Positions 16,902 through 25,368 are shown, counted from the stretch's first letter. The stretch: 64,000 bases of DNA from Nocardioides sp. BP30 (GCF_029873215.1 NZ_CP123620.1:1-64000), one strand, 5' to 3'. Made by a program: numbers and translations. The notes: a model not told the origin generated them from the sequence alone.

Positions 16902-18314
16902 ATGCCTGCCTCCTCGCCTCGACACCTCACCGCCGCAGGCCTGTTCCGACTTCTCGGAGCAGGCCTCGCGGCGTTGCTGGTCGCCGCCCTGCTGACCGTC
17001 CCCCACCACGCCGCCGCGCCGGTCGCGCTCGTCAGAGCCACCGCCTCGACGAATCCGGCGACGCCCGGCAGCTTCACCGGCTACGGCTTCGACCAGTGCC
17101 AGGCACCGAGCCAAGCGGCGATGGACACCTGGCTGGCGACCTCCCCCTACCTCGCCGTGGGCGTCTACATCTCCGGCAACTCCCGCGCCTGCCGGACGCA
17201 GACCAACCTCAACGCCACCTGGGTCAGCACCCAGCTGGCCAAGGGCTGGAAGCTGCTGCCGATCACGCTCGGGCCCCAGGCCAGCTGCAGCACCCGGTTC
17301 CCGCGCTACGGCAACGATCCGGTCATCAGCGCCACCAAGGCGGCCAACGGCACCTTCGCGACAGCGGCTGCCCAGGGCAAGGCCGAGGCCGACAAGACGC
17401 TCGGGGTCGCGGCGGCCCTGGGCCTGGTCGCGGGCAGCACGATGTACTACGACATCGAGGCCTTCGACACCTCCAAGGCCAGCTGCCGCAACTCGGCCCT
17501 GGCGTTCCTGTCGGCCTGGACCACCGAGATCAGGGCGCATCACTACCTCTCCGGCGTCTACTCCAGCGCCAGCTCCGGGCTGAAGATGCTCGACCAGGTC
17601 CGGGCGAGCACGCCGAGCGCCTACGCGCTGCCCGACCAGGTCTGGATCGCCGACTGGAACCAGCAGGCCAACACCAGCTCCTCCTACGTCTCCGGTGCCG
17701 GGTGGATGCCGCACGCGCGGATCAAGCAGTACCAGGGCGGTCACAACGAGACGTACGGCGGCGTGACCATCAACATCGACCGTGACTTCCTCGACGTGGG
17801 GCAGGGCAGCGTCGCTCCGGCCGAGTCGCACTGCGGCGGGGTGCCGGTGGACTTCACGACCTACCCGAACCTGAAGCAGCCGGCCACCGGCGGCACCGTG
17901 ACCGCAGCGCTCAAGCCGTACGTGAAGGCGCTCAAGTGCCTGCTGACCGAACGCGGCGGCTACCACGGCAAGGTCAACGCGCGGTTTGGCAAGCCGCTGG
18001 TCACAGCGGTGCGCACCTGGCGCACGACGCACGGCTTCGGGGCCGGCTCGGGCGCGTGGAACAAGAAGCTGTGGCTCTCGCTCTTCGCCAGCAACGCCCA
18101 CCCGACCCTGAAGTACGGCTCGGCGTCGAGCGCTGTGCGCGACCTGCAGCGGGCACTGACCGTCGCGGTCCCGACAGCCCGACCCTCGATCACGGGGCGG
18201 TTCGACAGCGCGACCGTCACAGCGCTGACGGCCTACCAGAAGAAGCTGAAGGTGAAGAACCCGGGCATCGCCGCGGCAACGACGTGGGCCCAGCTCGCCG
18301 CCGGGAAGCGCTGA
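16902..18314 (+). CDS. Secreted DUF1906 (glycoside hydrolase-like) protein with C-terminal peptidoglycan-binding region
   Basis: A 470-residue exported protein. A signal peptide (LLGAGLAALLVAALLTV, cleavage near residue 40) precedes a DUF1906 domain, residues about 55-310. That domain has GYGFDQCQAPS, AVGVYISGNSRAC, MYYDIEAFD and IDRDFLDVG, where the acidic residues correspond to the TIM-barrel glycosidase-like active site of the Rv2525c family. Residues about 340-470 contain repeats resembling peptidoglycan-binding_1 (GSASSAVRDLQRAL, ITGRFDSATVTALTAYQKKL). The likely site of action is the cell wall; enzymatic activity is not established for this family. It stands alone between an exporter and purQ. 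Confidence 0.88.
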   Translation: MPASSPRHLTAAGLFRLLGAGLAALLVAALLTVPHHAAAPVALVRATASTNPATPGSFTGYGFDQCQAPSQAAMDTWLATSPYLAVGVYISGNSRACRTQTNLNATWVSTQLAKGWKLLPITLGPQASCSTRFPRYGNDPVISATKAANGTFATAAAQGKAEADKTLGVAAALGLVAGSTMYYDIEAFDTSKASCRNSALAFLSAWTTEIRAHHYLSGVYSSASSGLKMLDQVRASTPSAYALPDQVWIADWNQQANTSSSYVSGAGWMPHARIKQYQGGHNETYGGVTINIDRDFLDVGQGSVAPAESHCGGVPVDFTTYPNLKQPATGGTVTAALKPYVKALKCLLTERGGYHGKVNARFGKPLVTAVRTWRTTHGFGAGSGAWNKKLWLSLFASNAHPTLKYGSASSAVRDLQRALTVAVPTARPSITGRFDSATVTALTAYQKKLKVKNPGIAAATTWAQLAAGKR

Positions 18315-18329
18315 GGCCCTTCGTCCGGA

Positions 18330-18998
18330 TCAGGCGAAGACGCGCTCGGCCAGGCTGGTGAAGAAGCCGAGCCCGTCGGTGCCCGAGCCAGTGAGGTCCT
18401 CCACGGCGTGCTCGGGGTGCGGCATCAGACCGACCACGTTGCCCCGCTCGTTGGTGATGCCGGCGATGTCGCGCAGCGAGCCGTTCGGGTTGCCGTCGAG
18501 GTAGCGCGCGACGACCAAGCCCTCGCCCTCGAGCCGGTCGAGGGTCTCGGCGTCGGCCACGAAGCCGCCCTCGCCGTTCTTCAAGACGATGGTCACCTCG
18601 GCGCCCTCGGCGTACGCCGCCGTCCAGGCCGTCCGATTGTTCTCGATGCGCAGGCGCTGGTCGCGGCAGACGAACCGACGGTGGTCGTTGCGGATCAGCG
18701 CGCCCGGAAGCAGGTGCGACTCGCACAGGATCTGGAAGCCGTTGCAGATGCCGAGCACGGGCAGGCCCTTGCCGGCCGCCTCGATCACCTCGGTCATCAC
18801 CGGGGAGAAGCGCGAGATCGCGCCGCAGCGCAGGTAGTCGCCGTAGGAGAAGCCGCCCGGCAGGACGACCGCGTCCACACCCTGCAGGTCATGGTCACCG
18901 TGCCAGAGCGCGACGGCCTCGTTGCCACCGATCCGTACGGCGCGGGCCGCGTCGACGTCGTCGAGCGTGCCCGGGAACGTGACGACGCCGATCCTCAT
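18330..18998 (-). CDS. purQ: Phosphoribosylformylglycinamidine synthase subunit PurQ
   Basis: A 222-residue class I glutamine amidotransferase that supplies ammonia to PurL. The nucleophile elbow GICNGFQ places the catalytic cysteine at residue 85; the His/Glu pair is in [10 protein letters not shown] near the C-terminus. [18 protein letters not shown] near residues 45-62 is the oxyanion/bridge region typical of PurQ. Its ATG overlaps the purS stop by 4 nt (ATGA), so the two subunits are translationally coupled. Confidence 0.98.
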   Translation of the reverse strand: MRIGVVTFPGTLDDVDAARAVRIGGNEAVALWHGDHDLQGVDAVVLPGGFSYGDYLRCGAISRFSPVMTEVIEAAGKGLPVLGICNGFQILCESHLLPGALIRNDHRRFVCRDQRLRIENNRTAWTAAYAEGAEVTIVLKNGEGGFVADAETLDRLEGEGLVVARYLDGNPNGSLRDIAGITNERGNVVGLMPHPEHAVEDLTGSGTDGLGFFTSLAERVFA

Positions 18999-19243
18999 CG
19001 GGCGTCCTCCACCCGCACGGTGTAGTTCTCGATGACCGTGTTGGCCAGGAAGATGTCGGCGATCTTCTCGATCTCGGCGAGGACCGCCTCGGTCACCTCG
19101 GGGACCTCGAGCTCGAAGCGCTTGCCCTGGCGGACCTCGGTGACCCCCTCGAGCCCGAGCCGGGGCAGCGCCCCCAGGACGGCCTTCCCCTGAGGGTCGA
19201 GGATCTCGGGCTTGGGCATGACGTCGACGACGACTCGAGGCAT
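18995..19243 (-). CDS. purS: Phosphoribosylformylglycinamidine synthase subunit PurS
   Basis: An 82-residue subunit that docks PurQ onto PurL in the FGAM synthase complex. The chain [22 protein letters not shown], the [16 protein letters not shown] core and the tail [11 protein letters not shown] are typical of the family. The ATG at 19243 is preceded 7 nt upstream by TAGAAT, indicating a leaderless mRNA; an extended frame to 19282 would run into the divergent gene. First gene of a purS-purQ operon. Confidence 0.97.
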   Translation of the reverse strand: MPRVVVDVMPKPEILDPQGKAVLGALPRLGLEGVTEVRQGKRFELEVPEVTEAVLAEIEKIADIFLANTVIENYTVRVEDAR

Positions 19244-19250
19244 GGCGCGG

Positions 19251-19256
19251 ATTCTA
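19251..19256 (-). promoter_or_regulatory. Leaderless -10 box (TAGAAT) of purS-purQ
   Basis: Minus-strand TAGAAT lies 7 nt before ATG 19243, within the 31-bp gap separating purS from the divergent stress-protein gene. Confidence 0.55.
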
Positions 19257-19274
19257 TCCGGCACACTGGGAGGC

Positions 19275-19787
19275 ATGAGCAATCCTGCCGTGCAGTCCGC
19301 GCTGGGCGCCGCCCGGTTCCGCCTGCAGTTCCCGCAGTCGCTGGCGACGTACGACGACTATGCGACCGCCCAGAAGACCGTCGACTTCCTCTCCGACGAG
19401 GGCTTCCCCGTCGAGAACTGCATGATCGTCGGGACCGAGCTGAAGCAGATGGAGCGGATCACCGGCCGCCTCACCACCGGCCGGGTCGCGATCAACGGTG
19501 CCGTCTCGGGCCTGTGGCTGGGCCTGTTCGTCGGCATCCTGTTCAGCTTCTTCGTCACCTCGAAGAGCGCCTTCGCCGAGATCGTCTCCACCATGCTGCT
19601 GGGCTTGGTCTTCGGCATGGTCTGGTCGCTGGTCGGCTTCGCCATGACCCGCGGCCAGCGCGACTTCGCCTCGGTCACCCAGGTGATCGCCACGAAGTAC
19701 GAGGTGCTGGTCGAGCACAAGGTCGCCGCCCAGGCGCGGGAGGTCCTCGCCAAGCTCCCCGGCGCGCTCCCCAACCCCTTCGCCTGA
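19275..19787 (+). CDS. General stress protein 17M-like membrane protein
   Basis: A 170-residue protein. The N-terminal third resembles the GSP17M/YflT-type domain (SLATYDDYATAQKTVDFLSDEGF, then VENCMIVGTELKQMERITGRLT). Two hydrophobic segments follow (GLWLGLFVGILFSFFV and TMLLGLVFGMVWSLVGFAM), and a C-terminal cytosolic part contains YEVLVEHKVA. The function is unknown; the family was named for general-stress induction in Bacillus. Start ATG 19275 has GGGAGG almost touching it, too close to be a normal ribosome site, so the start may be leaderless. It lies head-to-head with purS. Confidence 0.8.
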   Translation: MSNPAVQSALGAARFRLQFPQSLATYDDYATAQKTVDFLSDEGFPVENCMIVGTELKQMERITGRLTTGRVAINGAVSGLWLGLFVGILFSFFVTSKSAFAEIVSTMLLGLVFGMVWSLVGFAMTRGQRDFASVTQVIATKYEVLVEHKVAAQAREVLAKLPGALPNPFA

Positions 19788-19796
19788 ACCGACGAG

Positions 19797-19868
19797 TCGA
19801 GGCGTCACCTTCCGCAGGTCGAGTGTCCAACTCGCTGGACACTCGACCTGCGAAAGGTGACGCCTCGA
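19797..19868. repeat. Long intergenic hairpin, 33-bp arms
   Basis: Arms 19797-19829 and 19836-19868 are reverse complements with a single mismatch and a 6-nt loop (ACTCGC). It fills the gap between the convergent stress-protein and acyl-CoA ligase genes, so it can act as a bidirectional terminator. The stem is much longer than a normal terminator needs, suggesting a dispersed REP-like element. A hairpin of the same architecture lies at 61891-61964. Confidence 0.7.
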
Positions 19869-19873
19869 CCTGC

Positions 19874-21439
19874 TCAGCTCAGCTCGCGCTTGAGGATCTT
19901 CCCCGTGGCCGTCATCGGCAGCGACGGGACGATCTGCACCACCCGCGGGTACTTGTAGTTCGCCATGTTCTCCTTGCTCCAGGCGACGATCTCCTCCGCC
20001 GTCGCCGTCGCGCCGGGCTTGAGGATGACGTAGGCCTTGATCTCCTCGCCGTGCACCTCGCTCGGCACGCCGATCACCGCCGAGAGCGAGACAGCCGGGT
20101 GCGTCATCAGCACCTCCTCGATCTCGCGCGGGTAGACGTTGTAGCCGCCGCGGATGATGAGGTCCTTGGTGCGGTCGACGATGTAGTACCACCCGTCGGC
20201 GTCGCGCCGGCCGAGGTCGCCCGAGCGGAACCATCCCTCCGGGCTGATCGCCGCGGCGGTGGCGTCGGGCCGCTTGTAGTAGCCCTTCATCACGTTCGTC
20301 CCGCGGATCGCGATCTCGCCGACCGCGTGCTCGTCGCCGACGATCGGGTCCCAACCCTGCGGGTCGATCAGCTCCATCTCGCAGCCGACCACGGGCTTGC
20401 CGATCGAGCCGGGCCGGGCGGGCTCGCCCCAGACCGAGAACGACGCCACCGGCGAGGTCTCCGAGAGCCCGTAGCCCTCCATGATCGTGACGCCGAAGCG
20501 GGCCTGGAACTCCTTGTGGATCTCCACCGGCAACGCCGAGCCACCGGAGACGGCCGCGCGCAGGTTCGCCTTGAGCTGGGAGACGTCGATGCTCTCGTCG
20601 AGCGCGCCGAGCAGGCCCCAGTACATCGTCGGCACTCCGGCGAAGAAGGAGACCTTCTCCTTGAGCATCAGCGCGAGGGCGGCGGCTGCCTCGAAGCGGG
20701 GCAGCATCACGATCGTGCCGCCGTACGCGAGCGCGCCGTTCTGCACGACGGTCTGGCCGAAGGCATGGAAGAGCGGGAGCACGGCGAGGAAGGTGTCGGG
20801 GTTCTCCCGGCTCGCGCCGAACGCCGACTCGCCGATCAGCGCGTTGTCGCGCAGGTTGCGGTGCCGCAGCTCGGCGCCCTTGGGCTGGCCGGTCGTGCCC
20901 GAGGTGTAGAGCAGTACGGCGGTGTCGTCCTCGTCGGTGGCCACCGTCTCGAACTGTGGCGGCTGCTGGCCGATCGCACCGAAGAGCGTCTCGGCACCCT
21001 CGATGGAGGAGGCAGCGAACGGGTCCGCGGTGATGAGGAAGAAGTGCTCGCAGCTCTCGGCCGCCTCGAACCCCGCCCACCCGTCGGTACCGGTCGGCAG
21101 CTCCGGGGTGCCCTCGAAGCAGAAGAACGCCTTCGCCTCCGAGTCGGTCAGGTGGTAGGCGACCTCGCGCGCCTTGAGCAGCACGTTGAGCGGCACCACC
21201 GCCGCTCCGGCCTTGAGGATGCCGAAGTAGACGATGGTGAAGTACGGCGTGTTCGGGCTGGTCAGCGCGACCTTGTCGCCGGGCCGGATGCCGCGCTCGA
21301 CCAGCAGCCCCGCGACCTGGTTGGCGAGCGCGTCGACCTGGGCGTAGGTCAGACGGGTCTCACCGATCACGATCGCATCCCGCTCGGGGTGCTCGCTGGC
21401 TCCACGCTCGAGCAGGGCGCTGAGGTTGTAGGCGGTCAT
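19874..21439 (-). CDS. Long-chain acyl-CoA ligase (AMP-binding enzyme)
   Basis: A 521-residue ANL-superfamily adenylating enzyme that activates a carboxylic acid, probably a fatty acid, with ATP and CoA. The P-loop YTSGTTGQPKG is at residues 178-188, followed by GYGLSETSP, GWFRSGDLGRRDADG, the hinge DRTKDLIIRGGYNVYP and the C-terminal catalytic lysine in TGKILKREL. The domain order and length fit FadD-type ligases. ATG 21439 has GGAGGA 5-6 nt upstream, and AACCTA (a -10 TAGGTT on the minus strand) lies at 21469-21474. Chain-length specificity cannot be read. No other fatty-acid genes are adjacent. Confidence 0.92.
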   Translation of the reverse strand: MTAYNLSALLERGASEHPERDAIVIGETRLTYAQVDALANQVAGLLVERGIRPGDKVALTSPNTPYFTIVYFGILKAGAAVVPLNVLLKAREVAYHLTDSEAKAFFCFEGTPELPTGTDGWAGFEAAESCEHFFLITADPFAASSIEGAETLFGAIGQQPPQFETVATDEDDTAVLLYTSGTTGQPKGAELRHRNLRDNALIGESAFGASRENPDTFLAVLPLFHAFGQTVVQNGALAYGGTIVMLPRFEAAAALALMLKEKVSFFAGVPTMYWGLLGALDESIDVSQLKANLRAAVSGGSALPVEIHKEFQARFGVTIMEGYGLSETSPVASFSVWGEPARPGSIGKPVVGCEMELIDPQGWDPIVGDEHAVGEIAIRGTNVMKGYYKRPDATAAAISPEGWFRSGDLGRRDADGWYYIVDRTKDLIIRGGYNVYPREIEEVLMTHPAVSLSAVIGVPSEVHGEEIKAYVILKPGATATAEEIVAWSKENMANYKYPRVVQIVPSLPMTATGKILKRELS

Positions 21440-21562
21440 ATGTCCTCCATCACTCGGGTGCGAGACAGAACCTACCGGCGAGTCACAACGCCGCGTCCAG
21501 CGCCTCCCACGGACCGAGGACGACGGCGCCCCAACGACACCCTGCGGGCGCGGAGGCCGGGC

Positions 21563-22477
21563 TCAGAAGCGCTCGCCGGTGAGCCGCTCGTAGGCCTCGA
21601 TGTAGCGGGCACGGGTGCGCTCGACGACCTCCTCGGGCAGCGCCGGCGGGCGCTGGCCGGAGCTGCGGTCCCAGTTCTCCAGCAGCCAGTTGCGCACGAT
21701 CTGCTTGTCGTAGGACGGCTGCGTCTGGCCGGGCCTCCAGTCCTCCAGGGACCAGAACCGCGAGGAGTCGGGCGTGAGCACCTCGTCGGCGAGCACGACG
21801 GCGCGGGTGCCGCCACCGAAGTCGTGCTCGTGGTCGTTGCGCAGACCGAACTCGAACTTGGTGTCGGCCAGCATCAGGCCCACGCCCCGCGCGATCTCGT
21901 CCGCACGGGTGTAGACCTCCAGGGTGAGGCGACGCAGCTCGGCCGCATCGGTGTGCCCGATCCGGCGCGCGACGTACTCGTAGGAGACGTTCTCGTCGTG
22001 GTCGCCGACCGCCGCCTTGGTGGCCGGGGTGAAGATCGGCTCGGGCAGCCGGCTGCCGTCCACGAGACCCTCGGGAAGCGCGATGCCGCAGACCTCGCCC
22101 CGCTCGCGGTAGTCGAGCAGGCCCGAGCCGGTGAGGTAGCCGCGCGCCACGCACTCGACCGGGAACATCTCCAGTCGTTGGCAGATCACCGCACGGCCCT
22201 TGACCGGGTCGGGGACGTCGGTGGACAGGACGTGGTTCGGCACGATCTCCGCGAGCTGGTCGAACCACCACAGGGACATCCGGGTGAGGATCTCGCCCTT
22301 GTCCGGGATCGTGGTGTCGAGCACGAAGTCGAACGCCGAGATCCGGTCGCTGGCCACCATGAGGAGCTGTCCGGCGTACGCGCCCTCGGTGAGCTCGTAG
22401 AGGTCGCGGACCTTGCCACTGTGCAGGTGGCGCGCACCCTCGATCGCAGGAGCGGGGGGAATGTTCGGCTCGACCAC
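21563..22477 (-). CDS. purC: SAICAR synthase (phosphoribosylaminoimidazole-succinocarboxamide synthase)
   Basis: About 304 residues; joins CAIR and aspartate with ATP in purine biosynthesis. The SAICAR synthetase signatures are present: HSGKVRDLYEL with the ATP-loop lysine, VASDRISAFDFVL, VECVARGYLTGSG and LADTKFEFGL. Two in-frame GTG codons, 22483 and 22477, compete. I prefer 22477 because TAGGCT on the minus strand ends exactly 6 nt before it, the spacing seen at other leaderless starts here; 22483 would abut the -10 box. The two options differ by only two residues. Confidence 0.96.
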   Translation of the reverse strand: MVEPNIPPAPAIEGARHLHSGKVRDLYELTEGAYAGQLLMVASDRISAFDFVLDTTIPDKGEILTRMSLWWFDQLAEIVPNHVLSTDVPDPVKGRAVICQRLEMFPVECVARGYLTGSGLLDYRERGEVCGIALPEGLVDGSRLPEPIFTPATKAAVGDHDENVSYEYVARRIGHTDAAELRRLTLEVYTRADEIARGVGLMLADTKFEFGLRNDHEHDFGGGTRAVVLADEVLTPDSSRFWSLEDWRPGQTQPSYDKQIVRNWLLENWDRSSGQRPPALPEEVVERTRARYIEAYERLTGERF

Positions 22478-22483
22478 GGGCAC

Positions 22484-22489
22484 AGCCTA
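22484..22489 (-). promoter_or_regulatory. Leaderless -10 box (TAGGCT) of purC
   Basis: Minus-strand TAGGCT is 6 nt before GTG 22477 and directly abuts the alternative GTG 22483. Confidence 0.5.
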
Positions 22490-22561
22490 GAAGATCGTCA
22501 CCCACGCAACCTTCTTCAGTTAGTAGACTGCTTCACGCCACTTAACTCTGGGGGTGCCCTG

Positions 22562-23533
22562 GTGAGTATCAGCTCGCGGCCGCCGCGTCCCGACTTCCTG
22601 ATCGTCGGGGCGCCGAAAGCCGGTACGACGGCGCTGCACAGCGCTCTCGCACGGCATCCCGAGGTGTTCGTCAGCTCGCCCAAGGAGCCGAAGTACTTCC
22701 TGTGCGACGACGCTCCCCCGCCGCACTGGTGCGGCCCGGGCGACAAGCACTCGCAGCAGGAATGGGTGTGGCGTCGCGCCGACTACGAGGCGCTCTTCGC
22801 GACGGCGCCCGCACACGCGGTGCGCGGCGAGTCGACCCCGTTCTACCTGTGGAGCCGCGGTGCGCACCGGCGGATCGCCGAGATGCTGCCCGACGTACGG
22901 CTCATCGCCGTCGTGCGCGACCCGATCGACAGGGCCTACTCCAACTGGATGCACCTGTGGTGCGACGGATTGGAGCCGATCCCGGACTTCGTCGAGGCGT
23001 TCGGCCGGGAGCGTGAGCGCGTGCAGGCCGGCTACGCGCCGTTCTGGCGCTATCGCGAGCTCGGCCTCTACGGCGAGCAGCTGCAGCATCTCTACCGCTA
23101 TGTCGACCCCGAGCGGGTGCTGGTGATGCGCTACCGCGAGCTCGTCGAGGATCCCCGCGCCGCCGTGGACAAGGCCAGCACCTTCCTCGGCATCGGCACC
23201 GGGCACGTCGACTCGATCCCCAGCGACAACGCCCGGACCTACGTCGAGCCGAGCTGGCGCACCCGCGCCCTCGGACCGGTCGTGCGTGGCGGCGCGTGGC
23301 TGGGGCAGTTCGTGCGGCCTGAGGTGTGGCGAAGGGCAGCCCCGCCGCTGATCAAGCAGCTGGGCGGCTCCGGCGAGGCACACCGGCCACTGTTGAGCCA
23401 GGAGCAGCGCTCATCGCTGATCGACGTCTTCGCCGACGACATCGCCGTGCTCACCGAGGTGACCGGCCAGGACTTCTCCCAGTGGCTCTCGCCGGTGAGC
23501 AGGGGCTCGTTCCGGCAGCGCGCCACCGCCTGA
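22562..23533 (+). CDS. PAPS-dependent sulfotransferase
   Basis: A 323-residue sulfotransferase of the heparan/carbohydrate type that transfers sulfate from PAPS to a hydroxyl or amine. The 5'-phosphosulfate loop GAPKAGTT is at residues 16-23 (K19), and the 3'-phosphate-binding strand-helix is VVRDPIDRAYSNW. GESTPFYLW and RYRELVEDP are also family-typical. GTG 22562 is chosen because the frame becomes family-like there and GGGGG lies about 8 nt upstream. The acceptor is unknown; a sulfated surface glycan or lipid is a guess, and the next gene encodes a glycosidase-like protein on the other strand. Confidence 0.88.
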   Translation: MSISSRPPRPDFLIVGAPKAGTTALHSALARHPEVFVSSPKEPKYFLCDDAPPPHWCGPGDKHSQQEWVWRRADYEALFATAPAHAVRGESTPFYLWSRGAHRRIAEMLPDVRLIAVVRDPIDRAYSNWMHLWCDGLEPIPDFVEAFGRERERVQAGYAPFWRYRELGLYGEQLQHLYRYVDPERVLVMRYRELVEDPRAAVDKASTFLGIGTGHVDSIPSDNARTYVEPSWRTRALGPVVRGGAWLGQFVRPEVWRRAAPPLIKQLGGSGEAHRPLLSQEQRSSLIDVFADDIAVLTEVTGQDFSQWLSPVSRGSFRQRATA

Positions 23534-23541
23534 GGAGCCTC

Positions 23542-24426
23542 TCAGCGCACGACGGTGACGAGGTCGTGGGCCCCGTCGGGCCGCGCGGCCTCGACGTAGT
23601 ACCGCACCCGGCCGTCGGGGAGCGGTACGGCGGCGGCGTAGCGGAACGCACCGTCGGAGTGCGGCGAGGCGATCGGGGCGGTCTCGGCGTCCGGCACCAG
23701 CCTGCTGCCGTCCCAGCGCGCGACCCCCGTGGTCTCGTACCAGTTCGAGGCCGCGTCGGCACGCCCGTCGTAGAGGAACAGGCCGGGGCCGATCGGCGTG
23801 GTCACCCGCGCGCCGCGCTGGTCCCACTCCCCCGGCCGACCTCCGAGGACGACGCCGTGGTCGTCCCAGACGAGGCCGTCGGTCGAGGTGAGACGCCGCG
23901 TGGTCATCCGGTCCTCGTGACCGGGCTCGGTCAGCGGGTGGCAGCACAACCACATCTCCCAGCCGTCGGCACCGGCCGTGATCACCGGGTCCTTGACCGC
24001 CTCGGCGTCATCGCCGGCCAGGACCACCTGCCGGGTCCCCTGCGGCAGCTCCTCGGGCGTCGCCGCCGTCAGACTGTCGACCCACCAGTGCTTGGAGTTC
24101 CAGGTCGCGCAGGACAGGTAGAGGCGCCAGCCGCCCTCGGGCAGCGCGATCAGCACCGGCCGTTCCAACGACTCGCACGCGAAGATGTCGCGGCTGACCT
24201 CGGCGACCGTCTCGAAGTGGACCCCGTCGGTCGAGCGGGCGACGTCCACCGTCACGCCCCGGCCCTCGGTCAGCGGGCGCCGATTGCGCCACGTGAGCCA
24301 GAAGACGCCGTCGACCAGGATCGCGCTCGCCGCACCGGCCCAGTTGCCGGGGCCGTCGCCGGGCGCCTCGATCACGACCTCGGCACCGTCGTACGAGGGC
24401 AGGGTGGGCAGAGCTGTGATCGACAT
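23542..24426 (-). CDS. Glycosidase-like five-bladed beta-propeller protein
   Basis: A 294-residue cytosolic protein with repeated propeller-like segments: GNWAGAASAILVDGVFWLTW, DIFACESLERPVLIALPEGGWRLYLS, EAVKDPVITAGADGWEMWL and GEWDQRGARVTTPIGPGLFLY. This spacing of aromatic blades and acidic loops resembles the GH43/GH62/GH130 propeller clan. Candidate acidic catalytic residues sit in ESLERP and VKDP, but I cannot assign them. No signal peptide is seen, so a cytosolic glycan phosphorylase or hydrolase is possible. ATG 24426 has GGAGG close by and TAAAGT 6 nt upstream. Its stop lies 8 nt from the convergent sulfotransferase. Confidence 0.75.
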   Translation of the reverse strand: MSITALPTLPSYDGAEVVIEAPGDGPGNWAGAASAILVDGVFWLTWRNRRPLTEGRGVTVDVARSTDGVHFETVAEVSRDIFACESLERPVLIALPEGGWRLYLSCATWNSKHWWVDSLTAATPEELPQGTRQVVLAGDDAEAVKDPVITAGADGWEMWLCCHPLTEPGHEDRMTTRRLTSTDGLVWDDHGVVLGGRPGEWDQRGARVTTPIGPGLFLYDGRADAASNWYETTGVARWDGSRLVPDAETAPIASPHSDGAFRYAAAVPLPDGRVRYYVEAARPDGAHDLVTVVR

Positions 24427-24432
24427 GCCTCC

Positions 24433-24438
24433 ACTTTA
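24433..24438 (-). promoter_or_regulatory. -10 box (TAAAGT) of the propeller-protein gene
   Basis: TAAAGT on the minus strand is 6 nt before ATG 24426. Confidence 0.4.
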
Positions 24439-24454
24439 GTCGACCGGCAAGATC

Positions 24455-24460
24455 GACAAT
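24455..24460 (+). promoter_or_regulatory. Leaderless -10 box (GACAAT) of the DUF421 gene
   Basis: GACAAT ends 7 nt before GTG 24468. It is a weaker match than TANNNT but has the same spacing as other leaderless starts, and a matching GACAAT precedes the DUF3151 gene. Confidence 0.4.
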
Positions 24461-24467
24461 CGCATTC

Positions 24468-25052
24468 GTGACAAGGCGTGCTCGGGTCGTCACCATGGCC
24501 GCCATGTGGAATGAGCTGACGCATGTCCAGATCCCGCTCGGCGACAAGGTCATCCGGACGGTCGTCGTCTACCTGGTCCTGGCCGTCATCCTGCGGCTCT
24601 TCGGCAAGCGCGACCTGGCGCAGCTCAACGCCTTCGACCTCGTGGTCATGCTGCTGCTGTCGAACGTGGTGCAGAACGCGATCATCGGCCCGGACAACTC
24701 GCTGCTCGGCGGAGTCATCGGTGCCGTGGTGCTGGTAGCCGTCAACGCGCTGGTGGTGCGCTCGATGCGCCGGTCGGACCGGATCGCCCGGCTCCTGGAG
24801 GGCACCGCGACGGTGCTGGCGCGCGACGGGCGCTGGGACGACCAGGCGCTGCGGACCGAGGGCCTGCGCCGCGCCGACGTCGAGGCAGCGCTGCGCCGGC
24901 AGAACGCGAACCGGGTCGAGGAGGTCCAGGAGATCTCGATCGAGCCTGGCGGCGCGATCGTGGTCACCCTCAAGCCGGGCGAGGAGTCCGCGACCGTCGA
25001 GGACATCAGGCGTCTCGAGGCGAAGATCGACGCGTTGCTCGGCACCCGCTGA
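24468..25052 (+). CDS. DUF421 (YetF-like) membrane protein
   Basis: A 194-residue membrane protein of the DUF421/YetF family, whose role is not known. Two or three TM segments (VIRTVVVYLVLAVILRLF, DLVVMLLLSNVVQNAII and LLGGVIGAVVLVAVNALVV) carry the family GKRDLAQLNAFDLVVMLLLSN motif. A cytosolic domain with ALRTEGLRRADVEAALRRQNANRVEEV follows. GTG 24468 is taken because GACAAT lies 7 nt before it; ATG 24495 and ATG 24504 are alternative starts that would remove 9 or 12 residues. Confidence 0.87.
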   Translation: MTRRARVVTMAAMWNELTHVQIPLGDKVIRTVVVYLVLAVILRLFGKRDLAQLNAFDLVVMLLLSNVVQNAIIGPDNSLLGGVIGAVVLVAVNALVVRSMRRSDRIARLLEGTATVLARDGRWDDQALRTEGLRRADVEAALRRQNANRVEEVQEISIEPGGAIVVTLKPGEESATVEDIRRLEAKIDALLGTR

Positions 25053-25254
25053 TCCTGGCGCCCCGTCGCGCCGCATGGTCCAGGCGTGCGAGCGGAACAG
25101 GGGTCGGACTACACCGCGCGTGCGGTCCCGGTGCCTCGCGATCGGCAGCACCGGGGCGGATCTGAGCCACGCACGTGCCACAGTCGAGCCTCGATTCGCC
25201 TACAGCGGGACCCGGATCGGCAACGAAAACCGCGCGGCGGATAGTCCAGCGCCC

Positions 25255-25260
25255 TAGGGT
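25255..25260 (+). promoter_or_regulatory. Possible -10 box (TAGGGT) for the subtilase-GGDEF/EAL operon
   Basis: TAGGGT fits the TANNNT consensus and is the best -10 candidate in the 363-bp gap. A convincing -35 is not seen. Confidence 0.4.
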
Positions 25261-25290
25261 GGAATCACTAGGAATCGGGACCCCCGTTTC

Positions 25291-25335
25291 GGTCAGGTCG
25301 GCTCTAGGATTCATACGCCACAGGCCGATCTGACC
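25291..25335 (+). other. Leader hairpin 1
   Basis: GGTCAGGTCGGC (25291-25302) pairs with GCCGATCTGACC (25324-25335), 12 bp including one G-U pair, with a 21-nt loop. Confidence 0.55.
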
Positions 25336-25368
25336 AGGTGATCGGAACGCGCGTCCTGACCTATCCAC

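Noticed and set aside
19797..19868. Insertion-sequence remnant or miniature transposable element
   Set aside because: No transposase fragment and no clear target-site duplication flank the hairpin; a non-mobile REP-like element or terminator is equally possible.
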